A DNA stretch of 64,000 bases from Meandrina meandrites (GCA_963693305.1 OY855910.1:23192362-23256361), one strand, 5' to 3'; counted from the first letter of the stretch, positions 9,720 through 19,406 are shown. A program made the numbers and translations. The notes: a model not told the origin generated them from the letters alone.

Positions 9720-10063
9720 TTGTTATACCTCCCAACTGAAAAATAAAGAAAAATACACATATGTGTGATACGTTAAATGAAGAGCCAAAGATTGGAAATA
9801 CACAGCTAGATGAAATGTACACAATTTGAACGAAATGAATGAATCGTGTTTTGTTAAAATAAAAAAATTATCAATAAAACCAGTTACATTATTAAATGCA
9901 TCTAAATCAAACCTGCATACGAGTTTGAGTTTATTTTAAGCTCTCGTCGCCCTAAGGAGTTAGTGAGTTTTGTTCGCCCTAGGGAGTCATAGAGTTTTGA
10001 CGCCCGCCACGTGACATGCTCTCGTCCAATAAAAAACAACATTTCAGTTGGGGGGTATAACAA
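9720..10063. repeat. 344-bp segment bounded by 22-bp inverted repeats
   Basis: TTGTTATACCTCCCAACTGA at 9720 onward is matched in reverse complement at 10042-10063 with 21 of 22 positions identical. The interior holds a repeated GTGAGTTTTGTTCGCCCTA / GAGTTTTGACGCCC theme and a CACGTGAC site. It abuts the 9600-9715 hairpin directly, so the two may form one compound element. Confidence 0.5.
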
Positions 10064-10321
10064 TGATGAAATGATGACTTGAAGCAAGTGAACAAAGTGT
10101 GGCCTGAGACAATTGATATAGAGGCTTGGGAAATGATAAACAGAACTCCACCTGTCTTCTTCGTTCTTAGTCCCTTTTTCGGCTACAAACATCTTATATG
10201 ACTTCTATGAAATTCATATAAATCAACCTAAACAGAATTCTGAAAAGTATTTGGTTGAAGAAAGAGTTATTTAGTAGTGTTACGTGGCAGAACACGGCGG
10301 AATTTTTTATTGTACCACGGA
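10064..10321. other. Short stretch without a recognisable gene
   Basis: No coding or RNA feature is supported between the inverted-repeat segment and the tRNA-Val flank repeat. Confidence 0.3.
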
Positions 10322-10430
10322 GGTACCGCGGGGAGAAAAAAGTGGCCATTAATGAGATATCACACCTACCCACCTACCCACCCACCTCCCCTTCCCCCTT
10401 CCCTTCTAAAAAAAAAAATACCTAAAAGAA
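10322..10430 (-). repeat. tRNA-Val 3'-flank repeat, copy B
   Basis: Partner of 1703-1814, with the same order of landmarks from GGTACCG to the A-rich tract. It has an interrupted C/T-rich tract (CCACCTCCCCTTCCCCC) where copy A has a pure C run, so copy A may have been expanded or simplified by slippage. Confidence 0.6.
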
Positions 10431-10503
10431 TATTTCCGGCAGAGCTCGAACCTGCGACCTTCCGCGTGTTAGGCGGACGTGATAACCACTAAACTACGGA
10501 AGC
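10431..10503 (-). tRNA. tRNA-Val-AAC: tRNA-Val(AAC), dispersed copy, 73 nt
   Basis: Minus-strand cloverleaf with anticodon arm TCCGC-CTAACAC-GCGGA (anticodon AAC, read as IAC), T arm GCAGG-TTCGAGC-TCTGC with one G-U, and discriminator A. The acceptor GCTTCCG/CGGAAAT has a C-A mismatch and a terminal G-U, unlike the perfect GTTTCCG/CGGAAAC of the array copies. It has the same isoacceptor as the array gene but different flanks, so it is not a displaced array unit. Confidence 0.75.
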
Positions 10504-10903
10504 CACGATGTACCTCTAAGATAAAGTAAATAATGTTTAATCGTGTTACTTCACTCTCCAAAATCAGAGATAAAAAATGCGTTTTCCTTTTCTTCGTTTA
10601 ATTTCGGGCAACTGTTATTAAAAGCCTACTAAAATTCAAATTTTAACGATATGAAGAGAAGATATTTTTCAGAAAAATACCATTACTGTACGTAGCATTC
10701 TTTTGGGTGTTTTACTGGTTTTATTTAAAACGAAAATGTGCATGAGCTACGGCTATAAGTTACTGAGAAAAAGGTGGTGGTGTGCACGATGACTTCGTTT
10801 CATTACAGCAACAGAATTTCTCTTTTTCAAAATAGCCCTGCAAGTTAAAAATTAAATTTATAAAAAAGGGAAAGGAAAAAAGCAATTCTGATTATAAGGA
10901 AAC
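10504..10903. other. Stretch without a recognisable gene
   Basis: AT-rich DNA between the tRNA-Val and a tRNA-Pro relic, with no supported feature. Confidence 0.35.
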
Positions 10904-10975
10904 GGGCCTGTCCGGGCGTAGAACCTGGTACCTCTTGCACCCAAAGCGGGAATCATGCCACTAGACCAACAGGCT
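10904..10975 (-). pseudogene. tRNA-Pro(UGG) pseudogene
   Basis: The minus strand reads AGCCTGT at the acceptor, then GGTCTAGTGGCATGATTC and a TTTGGGT loop (UGG). The anticodon stem CCCGC/GCAAG has two C-A mismatches and the T stem one A-C. The acceptor pairs at six of seven positions, better than in the copy at 9311-9382. The two loci share their 5' half closely and have decayed in different arms. Confidence 0.7.
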
Positions 10976-11316
10976 TTTCAGGCAGTTATACAGTGTCCTA
11001 CATGGAGAACAGGTAATCTATTACTAGTACTTAAAGCATTTCAATGGAGGGCCAAAATTCAACAGAGAGGCGTCGAGGCATTTGTCAACTTCAACCTCAA
11101 AAAAGATACCTGTAATCAATATTTAAAATGTCCCTCCTTTTAATCGAAATTTATATTCACTAGCTAAATTGAGGAAAATTGTGAAGCATTTCTAAACATC
11201 ACTTTTTCTTCGTCGGAGTCTTGGTAAGCTTCTGCATTACGTGCCTTTCAGCCTTTCAGCTAACGAACTGGACCAATGCCGAGCATAATCCCGTATCCAC
11301 TGAATGAGGGCAACTA

Positions 11317-11371
11317 GGAGTATGGGAAGCATCCCATACTCCGAGTATCCCATCCAGCAGATGGGATGCTC
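11317..11371. repeat. Two adjacent perfect hairpins built on CCCAT / ATGGG
   Basis: Hairpin 1 has 11-bp arms GGAGTATGGGA/TCCCATACTCC at 11317-11342 with loop AGCA. Hairpin 2 has arms ATCCCATC/GATGGGAT at 11347-11367, extended by GAGT/GCTC. The two share the same core in inverted order, which points to an internal inverted duplication or a small foldback element. Confidence 0.55.
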
Positions 11372-11590
11372 GTCCATCATAGATTTCTACTCCACGCAGG
11401 ATTATAAGTGTTAAGACCACCTTGCTTGAGCGCAGCAGTGTAATAGGCCAATTTTGCGAAAATTTACGAGATTTCGGCTGTTCGATCTACAGTCTTCTGC
11501 AGAAAAAAAAAAATAAATAAATCACGAGTGGTGATAAAAATTATCAATTTAAATTGGTGACATATAAAAAGAAAAGAATATCTTAATAAA

Positions 11591-11900
11591 TTATGAATTT
11601 TTGTTAACACGACTGTTATATTTTCCGGTGAGATGGCGAGAGTTGTTCTCCGCGTTAGGGATTGCCACCGTGTGCCAACATTCCAGCATTCGGAAACGAA
11701 GGAAACAATGAGACCATGCAAAATTTGCAATTCTTGACCGTTGTCCGCTGTTTTAACGTTTCAATGTGTTCTTTTCTTCTTGTGTTAAAAGGCTGTGCCT
11801 GTTCGCCAGCATAAAACCACGAACAATCGGCACAAATTAGTGTATAAACAACGTTGACTTGTAAATCTCGTGAAATTGTTGTAGCCGCGCGAGTGTCCAT
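11591..11900 (-). pseudogene. C-terminal relic of a GIY-YIG retroelement (Penelope-like type), frameshifted
   Basis: The minus strand from 11900 encodes VVYTLICADCSWFYAGE, then NTRRKEHIETLKQ, which fits the N-terminal part of a GIY-YIG endonuclease domain with the paired Cys typical of Penelope-like elements. After about residue 55 the sense continues in another frame (AWSH, then ECWHTVAIPNAENNSRHL) to a TAA at 11591-11593. The catalytic-core order agrees with family knowledge. The frameshift and the missing reverse transcriptase upstream make it a dead 5'-truncated copy. Confidence 0.5.
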
Positions 11901-12060
11901 CGGCTTATTTATAATTCAGCTATCATACGTTTTTTGAGTTAAAACATAAGTGGAAGTTTGGGAGAACGAAAAATGTTGAAAACATCGAATAAAAATGTGT
12001 TTCCGGTAGGACATCTTTTGGTAGACATTGCAAACAATCCCAGGGGTATCCTGATTTTCA

Positions 12061-12158
12061 GTCTTCAGTCTTTCCAGTTTTGAACTTTGTCATAGCTTCT
12101 CTCACCTCTGCTTCCTTGATATCATCTAAACAAACATCCAGGTCTTCCAAAGTTAAAA
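12061..12158 (-). pseudogene. Possible fragment of a LINE reverse-transcriptase N-terminal region
   Basis: The minus-strand frame reads LEDLDVCLDDIKEAEVREAM followed by TKFKTGKTED and a stop. The EVxxAMxKxKxGK pattern resembles the segment just before reverse-transcriptase motif 1 in non-LTR retrotransposons. It is only about 33 codons long, so the match could be chance. Confidence 0.2.
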
Positions 12159-12201
12159 CTACAGTAATATCATGTGCCTAAGCTAAAAAAAAATTCTTAA
12201 C

Positions 12202-12273
12202 CTCCCCGGCGGGGAATCGAACCCCGGTCTCCCACGTGACAGGCGGGGATACTCACCACTATACTACCGAGGA
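12202..12273 (-). tRNA. tRNA-Asp-GTC: tRNA-Asp(GUC), 72 nt
   Basis: The minus strand starts TCCTCGGTAGTATAGTGG and ends CGCCGGGGA plus discriminator G. The anticodon arm is CCCGC-CTGTCAC-GTGGG with one G-U; the anticodon is GUC. The T arm GGGG/CCCC encloses TTCGATT. Acceptor TCCTCGG/CCGGGGA pairs with one T-G. All hallmarks of a functional cytosolic tRNA-Asp are present. Confidence 0.92.
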
Positions 12274-13017
12274 TTTCGGATGAAGAGGCACAAAGATATG
12301 ACCTTCAAATATGGCACTTAATATGTCGAAAATGTTTCAAAAATCAATGGTGTGTTTTTTTCAGTTTTTCGACTCCTCCATTATGGACACCGTTGTCGTA
12401 TTGTAGGAACGTATATTCCCATTAACGTGTTAGGTAGAAACTGAAAAGACAGACATGCAGCTTATTTCAGAACGTGAAGCGGTGTTATTTGCATGGCTAT
12501 GAATTTGTTTTCGCTCTTAGTACCGCGCTCTACACTGACATGGAAAGCGAGAATCAGCTGAGTTGGCGAGTGACTTCATTTTCAATTTGAGATGTATTTT
12601 GGCATGTTGTTTTTTTTTGTTAACATTAACATTATAGCGAAATCCCTGCAGGGCAAGTAGCAGCAAAAACGGGCTGCTATATGATTACAATGAAATCCAT
12701 CGCTACGAATATTACACTTGTTCACTGACAGTTGTGATCCTTTAACTAGGTAATAATTAAAAACAGTATTTATTAACATAATATTTATTCAAATTAATAC
12801 CTTTTTCATGAACACGTAGAACTTATATTCACAATGACGTTAATATATTGAGCTCCTTGAAATAAAAGTCATTTTAACAAATAGACTACGAGCCCTATTT
12901 TTCTGAGTCAACGAGGCGTAGGTGCCGAATTGACTATCGAAAACAACAGCGAGCAGTCTAATTGTTTCAGTTGAAACTCTAAATGATTGTAGTCGAAAAC
13001 CTACAATTTTATGTACT
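12274..13017. other. Stretch without a recognisable gene, left of the array
   Basis: No tRNA, coding or repeat feature supported. It is single-copy within the window and marks the left border before the transposon at 13018. Confidence 0.4.
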
Positions 13018-14057
13018 TTAACCCTTTAACCGGCAACCGTACAAATTTGTACGAAGAGCACCAGCAATGTTATGAAAATTTGCAGCTTTCACAGATCTGG
13101 AGATGTGATAGTAATAATCTCTTGTTACGACAAAGTGATAAATTTTGAAGCGTTTAAAGACAATTGACTGGCACAGCTCTGACTTTTCGTTTCATATGGC
13201 TATTTGTTCTGCAGGAAATCTAAAAAACATGCTCATTTTCTACTTCATTCGAAAACAACAAAAAACACACATCTTTGCTTTCAAATTTTTTAATAAAAAA
13301 ACAAAAACAAAAAAAACAATTCTAAATCTAAAATGTTGCATTTACAGCAGACGTCAAGCCTTCTACTTTTCGTTCAGTAAGAAAATTTGCCATCAAACCT
13401 TCAACGGACTGAACAATTACCATTCGATTTGAACTATGCTTGCCAACCCCCAGATTCTCCTATACCTGACCGAAAGGAATGCTTGGGAAATAAGACACTT
13501 CAGCGGCATCCAACACAACCTACCTCCATTTCATGTGTTTTTTAGAAGTGTCGAGCCAGCCAATTCTACCAGCAAAATATTGCACCGATTGCATTCTTCA
13601 GAAGTCAAATCTCGTCCAAATTGCCTTGGTAGGTCTTGGAATCCAGCCACAGAACGGCCAGAGAGACAACTTCACTCATGAACAACCATGTTTCCATACA
13701 TATAGTTTTGGCGTTCCAATCACCGTCAAATCATCTCTCACTCCTGGTTTCTTTCAGAAGTTTGCCTCTACCCACCATTCAAGCTTCATGATGCCAGCCT
13801 GGGGGCTTCTGCAGTGATAAATGGCTCTGAAAACACTTCTAAACCGAAAACTTACCAGATTTTAGCCGAACTGCTCGGCTTATCGAGCAAGCAACGGCCG
13901 AATGCTGACGTCACAATGAAAATTTGAGCCCTCGGTGTTACTAAACAGCGCATAGTTTCAATTAAACCTCTTATATGCGATCACGAGATTGTAGAGACTG
14001 CCTATGCTCAGAAAAACTCTTAAAAAGCACACAGAAATTTGCCAGTTAAAGGGTTAA
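13018..14057. mobile_element. piggyBac-like non-autonomous element (complete copy, in array unit 1)
   Basis: TTAA at 13018-13021 and TTAA at 14054-14057 flank a 1032-bp body. The body begins CCCTTTAACCGGCAA and ends TTGCCAGTTAAAGGG, an imperfect inverted repeat of about 15 bp with one mismatch. A TTAA target duplication plus CCC-initial termini is diagnostic of the piggyBac superfamily. A subterminal palindrome CGTACAAATTTGTACG lies near the left end. No transposase frame is found; the open frames at 13436-13817 have no domain. Only this first copy is complete: in the other units about 100 bp of the left end, including the left terminus, is absent. Confidence 0.75.
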
Positions 14058-14386
14058 GCCAAAAATCAAGAAATATGAACCCTTTAAACAGCAATCAGGG
14101 CGCGATCGTGTTCTATCGGCAAATTTCTACTAACACTGAGCTAATAGCAGAAACTCATCCGTGTTCTAGGGGAAGTCCGCGAATCTGAGATTCCAATACT
14201 CCAAATCCACCTGTTCCCAAAATCAGGAGCGCGACGTGTGCTTTAACACACTCCGCGCTCCTGATTTTAAAAATACAGAAATAAAATAAAATAAATAAAT
14301 AAAAAGAAATGAGATAAAAAAAATGTAAAATGTATTGAAAAAAGATATAATGATGGGCAATTGCTATATTTCAAGCCTGTGTTCTT
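14054..14386. other. Unit segment between transposon end and tRNA-Ala (unit 1 example)
   Basis: Begins at the TTAA after the element. It contains a second terminus-like motif CCCTTTAAACAGCAATCAGG near 14080, a 50-bp hairpin at 14219-14268, an AATAAAATAA-type A/T-rich run and the immediate 5' flank of tRNA-Ala. Repeated in every unit. Confidence 0.6.
14219..14268. repeat. Perfect 15-bp hairpin upstream of tRNA-Ala, present in every unit
   Basis: Arms AAAATCAGGAGCGCG and CGCGCTCCTGATTTT at 14219-14233 and 14254-14268 pair perfectly, with an inner GTGTG/CACAC stem. It lies about 120 bp upstream of tRNA-Ala and was unchanged in the units I compared. It could be a relic of a foldback element, a cruciform or an insulator-like structure; function is unknown. 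Confidence 0.75.
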
Positions 14387-14459
14387 GGGGAATTAGCTCA
14401 AATGGTAGAGCGCCCGCTTTGCATGCGGGAAGTACCGGGATCGATGCCCGGATTCTCCA
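14387..14459 (+). tRNA. tRNA-Ala-TGC: tRNA-Ala(UGC), array unit 1
   Basis: 73-nt cloverleaf. Acceptor GGGGAAT/ATTCTCC has the G3-U70 pair that is the known identity element for alanyl-tRNA synthetase; discriminator A. Anticodon arm CCCGC-TTTGCAT-GCGGG (anticodon UGC, reads GCA and GCG). The T arm CCGGG-ATCGATG-CCCGG has the A54-type loop normal for animal tRNA-Ala. The A box is TAGCTCAAATGG and the B box GGATCGATGCC. A TTTT terminator follows at 14461-14464. There is no intron and no encoded CCA. The gene sequence is the same in every array unit I read. Confidence 0.97.
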
Positions 14460-14928
14460 ATTTTCTTATTGTTTAATATTAAACGATTTGCATTGAACGT
14501 TAGACAAAATAGAGCTACCAATTACTGTATTTTTACTACCATAAAATTCAGAAGATTAGCCCTGTGCTTATATTTGCTAAACATCCCTTTCATTTGGGCT
14601 TATTATCAGGGTGAGCTTTGGCAGTATGTTTTTGAGCAACAACTCTCATATTACATCAAGTGTTTTCTTTATGCCTGATATTTCTGCATATAATACGGTA
14701 GAGTAACGTTCCGCCGCAATCAAGTGCAGCCGCGATTGCGTTACTGAGGATATAAACGAAAACTGAAACTTGAAAATAGTGAACTTCAGAAATTTTGAAA
14801 CTGCGGCGCGTTAGGTAATAACTATTCCGACTAACAAAAGTAAAAAAAAGAGCAGTGATTTGCCACGATTTGTAGGTAGAGGTAAGTCGAAAGAAAAATT
14901 AAATATTTCACTTGTGAGTCGTAGCGTA

Positions 14929-15001
14929 GTTTCCGTAGTGTAGTGGTTATCACATCCGCCTAACACGCGGAAGGTCGCAGGTTCGAGCCCTGCCGGAAAC
15001 A
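14929..15001 (+). tRNA. tRNA-Val-AAC: tRNA-Val(AAC), array unit 1
   Basis: 73-nt cloverleaf. Acceptor GTTTCCG/CGGAAAC is perfectly paired with discriminator A. The D arm region is TAGTGTAGTGGTTATCAC. Anticodon arm TCCGC-CTAACAC-GCGGA has anticodon AAC, presumably edited to inosine, so it reads GUU, GUC and GUA. T arm GCAGG-TTCGAGC-CCTGC. A T5 terminator follows at 15006-15010. It starts 542 bp downstream of the unit's tRNA-Ala on the same strand; each gene has its own Pol III boxes and terminator, so they are likely transcribed separately. Confidence 0.97.
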
Positions 15002-16625
15002 ACTCTTTTTGTGATGTTTTTTTTGCAATGCATCACCATGGTGCAAAACTGGTAACGCATCGGTGCACGTGAGTTGGACGACGGAATGAACAATTGTGTC
15101 TAGTATAATCTAGACTAACTTGTTTTACATGTCAATCATCAGTTTTTAAATCCTTTAAGAATATTGATTCACAGAAAAGTACATTCATTTAACCGAGGCA
15201 GTGACAGAGTGAGGTACGACAAGAGATTGCTCCACTTTCAAAAAAACTTTTTGGAAACGATTTTTTGATCAGCATGGCTGTTTCAACACAAGTAAGTAAA
15301 TCTCAGCTGCCATTTTTGAAGAATAATTTAAAAAGATAATTAAAGTAAGGCGTTTGTTACGACAAAGTGATAAATTTTGAAGCGTTTAAAGACAATTAAC
15401 TGGCTACAGCTCTGACTTTTCGTTTCATATGGCTATTTGTTCTGCAGGAAATCTAAAAAACATGCTCATTTTCTACTTCATTCGAAAACAACAAAAAACA
15501 CACATCTTTGCTTTCAAATCTTTTAATAAAAAAAAAAACAAAAAAAAACAAAACAATTCTAAATCTAAAATGTTGCATTTACAGCAGACGTCAAGCCTTC
15601 TACTTTTCGTTCAGTAAGAAAATTTGCCATCAAACCTTCAACGGACTGAACAATTACCATTCGATTTGAACTATGCTTGCCAACCCCCAGATTCTCCTAT
15701 ACCTGACCGAAAGGAATGCTTGGGAAATTAGACACTTCAGCGGCATCCAACACAACCTACCTCCATTTCATGTGTTTTTTAGAAGTGTCGAGCCAGCCAA
15801 TTCTACCAGCAAAATATTGCACCGATTGCATTCTTCAGAAGTCAAATCTCGTCCAAATTGCCTTGGTAGGTCTTGGAATCCAGCCACAGAACGGCCAGAG
15901 AGACAACTTCACTCATGAACAACCATGTTTCCATACATATAGTTTTGGCGTTCCAATCACCGTCAAATCATCTCTCACTCCTGGTTTCTTTCAGAAGTTT
16001 GCCTCTACCCACCATCCAAGCTTCATGATGGCAGCCTGGGGGCTTCTGCAGTGATAAATGGCTCTGAAAACACTTCTAAACCGAAAACTTACCAGATTTT
16101 AGCCGAACTGCTCGGCTTATCGAGCAAGCAACGGCCGAATGCTGACGTCACAATGAAAATTTGAGCCCTCGGTGTTACTAAACAGCGCATAGTTTCAATT
16201 AAACCTCTTATATGCGATCACGAGATTGTAGAGACTGCCTATGCTCAGAAAAACTCTTAAAAAGCACACAGAAATTTGCCAGTTAAAGGGTTAAGCCAAA
16301 AATCAAGAAATATGAACCCTTTAAACAGCAATCAGGGCGCGATCGTGTTCTATCGGCAAATTTCTACTAACACTGAGCTAATAGCAGAAACTCATCCGTG
16401 TTCTAGGGGAAGTCCGCGAATCTGAGATTCCAATACTCCAAATCCACCTGTTCCCAAAATCAGGAGCGCGACGTGTGCTTTAACACACTCCGCGCTCCTG
16501 ATTTTAAAAATACAGAAATAAAATAAAATGAATAAATAAACAGAAATGAGATAAAAAAAAAATGTAAAATGTATTGAAAAAAGATATAATGATGGGCAAT
16601 TGCTATATTTCAAGCCTGTGTTCTT

Positions 16626-16698
16626 GGGGAATTAGCTCAAATGGTAGAGCGCCCGCTTTGCATGCGGGAAGTACCGGGATCGATGCCCGGATTCTCCA
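16626..16698 (+). tRNA. tRNA-Ala-TGC: tRNA-Ala(UGC), array unit 2
   Basis: Same gene sequence as unit 1. Unit 2 has private changes in the transposon part (CCATCCAAGC and ATGGCAGCC near 16010-16035). Confidence 0.97.
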
Positions 16699-17167
16699 AT
16701 TTTCTTATTGTTTAATATTAAACGATTTGCATTGAACGTTAGACAAAATAGAGCTACCAATTACTGTATTTTTACTACCATAAAATTCAGAAGATTAGCC
16801 CTGTGCTTATATTTGCTAAACATCCCTTTCATTTGGGCTTATTATCAGGGTGGGCTTTGGCGGTATGTTTTTGAGCAACAACTCTCATATTACATCAAGT
16901 GTTTTCTTTATGCCTGATATTTCTGCATATAATACGGTAGAGTAACGTTCCGCCGCAATCAAGTGCAGCCGCGATTGCGTTACTGAGGATATAAACGAAA
17001 ACTGAAACTTGAAAATAGTGAACTTCAGAAATTTTGAAACTGCGGCGCGTTAGGTAATAACTATTCCGACTAACAAAAGTAAAAAAAAGAGCAGTGATTT
17101 GCCACGATTTGTAGATAGAGGTAAGTCGAAAGAAAAATTAAATATTTCACTTGTGAGTCGTAGCGTA

Positions 17168-17240
17168 GTTTCCGTAGTGTAGTGGTTATCACATCCGCCT
17201 AACACGCGGAAGGTCGCAGGTTCGAGCCCTGCCGGAAACA
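17168..17240 (+). tRNA. tRNA-Val-AAC: tRNA-Val(AAC), array unit 2
   Basis: Same as unit 1; Ala-to-Val start spacing 542 bp. Confidence 0.97.
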
Positions 17241-18864
17241 ACTCTTTTTGTGATGTTTTTTTTGCAATGCATCACCATGGTGCAAAACTGGTAACGCATC
17301 GGTGCACGTGAGTTGGACGACGGAATGAACAATTGTGTCTAGTATAATCTAGACTAACTTGTTTTACATGTCAATCATCAGTTTTTAAATCCTTTAAGAA
17401 TATTGATTCACAGAAAAGTACATTCATTTAACCGAGGCAGTGACAGAGTGAGGTACGACAAGAGATTGCTCCACTTTCAAAAAAACTTTTTGGAAACGAT
17501 TTTTTGATCAGCATGGCTCTTTCCACACAAGTAAGTAAATCTCAGCTGCCATTTTTGAAGAATAATTTAAAAAGATAATTAAAGTAAGGCGTTTGTTACG
17601 ACAAAGTGATAAATTTTGAAGCGTTTAAAGACAATTAACTGGCTACAGCTCTGACTTTTCGTTTCATATGGCTATTTGTTCTGCAGGAAATCTAAAAAAC
17701 ATGCTCATTTTCTACTTCATTCGAAAACAACAAAAAACACACATCTTTGCTTTCAAATCTTTTAATAAAAAAAAAAACAAAAAAAAACAAAACAATTCTA
17801 AATCTAAAATGTTGCATTTACAGCAGACGTCAAGCCTTCTACTTTTCGTTCAGTAAGAAAATTTGCTATCAAACCTTCAACGGACTGAACAATTACCATT
17901 CGATTTGAACTATGCTTGCCAACCCCCAGATTCCCCTATACCTGACCGAAAGGAATGCTTGGGAAATTAGACACTTCAGCGGCATCCAACACAACCTACC
18001 TCCATTTCATGTGTTTTTTAGAAGTGTCGAGCCAGCCAATTCTACCAGCAAAATATTGCACCGATTGCATTCTTCAGAAGTCAAATCTCGTCCAAATTGC
18101 CTTGGTAGGTCTTGGAATCCAGCCACAGAACGGCCAGAGAGACAACTTCACTCATGAACAACCATGTTTCCATACATATAGTTTTGGCGTTCCAATCACC
18201 GTCAAATCATCTCTCACTCCTGGTTTCTTTCAGAAGTTTGCCTCTACCCACCATTCAAGCTTCATGATGCCAGCCTGGGGGCTTCTGTAGTGATAAATGG
18301 CTCTGAAAACACTTCTAAACCGAAAACTTACCAGATTTTAGCCGAACTGCTCGGCTTATCGAGCAAGCAACGGCCGAATGCTGACGTCACAATGAAAATT
18401 TGAGCCCTCGGTGTTACTAAACAGCGCATAGTTTCAATTAAACCTCTTATATGCGATCACGAGATTGTAGAGACTGCCTATGCTCAGAAAAACTCTTAAA
18501 AAGCACACAGAAATTTGCCAGTTAAAGGGTTAAGCCAAACATCAAGAAATATGAACCCTTTAAACAGCAATCAGGGCGCGATCGTGTTCTATCGGCAAAT
18601 TTCTACTAACACTGAGCTAATAGCAGAAACTCATCCGTGTTCTAGGGGAAGTCCGCGAATCTGAGATTCCAATACTCCAAATCCACCTGTTCCCAAAATC
18701 AGGAGCGCGACGTGTGCTTTAACACACTCCGCGCTCCTGATTTTAAAAATACAGAAATAAAATAAAATGAATAAATAAACAGAAATGAGATAAAAAAAAA
18801 ATGTAAAATGTATTGAAAAAAGATATAATGATGGGCAATTGCTATATTTCAAGCCTGTGTTCTT

Positions 18865-18937
18865 GGGGAATTAGCTCAAATGGTAGAGCGCCCGCTTTGC
18901 ATGCGGGAAGTACCGGGATCGATGCCCGGATTCTCCA
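18865..18937 (+). tRNA. tRNA-Ala-TGC: tRNA-Ala(UGC), array unit 3
   Basis: Same gene sequence as unit 1. Unit 3 has private flank variants (ATTCCCCTATACC near 17930; AAGCCAAACATC near 18540). Confidence 0.97.
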
Positions 18938-19406
18938 ATTTTCTTATTGTTTAATATTAAACGATTTGCATTGAACGTTAGACAAAATAGAGCTACCAAT
19001 TACTGTATTTTTACTACCATAAAATTCAGAAGATTAGCCCTGTGCTTATATTTGCTAAACATCCCTTTCATTTGGGCTTATTATCAGGGTGGGCTTTGGC
19101 GGTATGTTTTTGAGCAACAACTCTCATATTACATCAAGTGTTTTCTTTATGCCTGATATTTCTGCATATAATACGGTAGAGTAACGTTCCGCCGCAATCA
19201 AGTGCAGCCGCGATTGCGTTACTGAGGATATAAACGAAAACTGAAACTTGAAAATAGTGAACTTCAGAAATTTTGAAACTGCGGCGCGTTAGGTAATAAC
19301 TATTCCGACTAACAAAAGTAAGAAAAAGAGCAGTGATTTGCCACGATTTGTAGATAGAGGTAAGTCGAAAGAAAAATTAAATATTTCACTTGTGAGTCGT
19401 AGCGTA

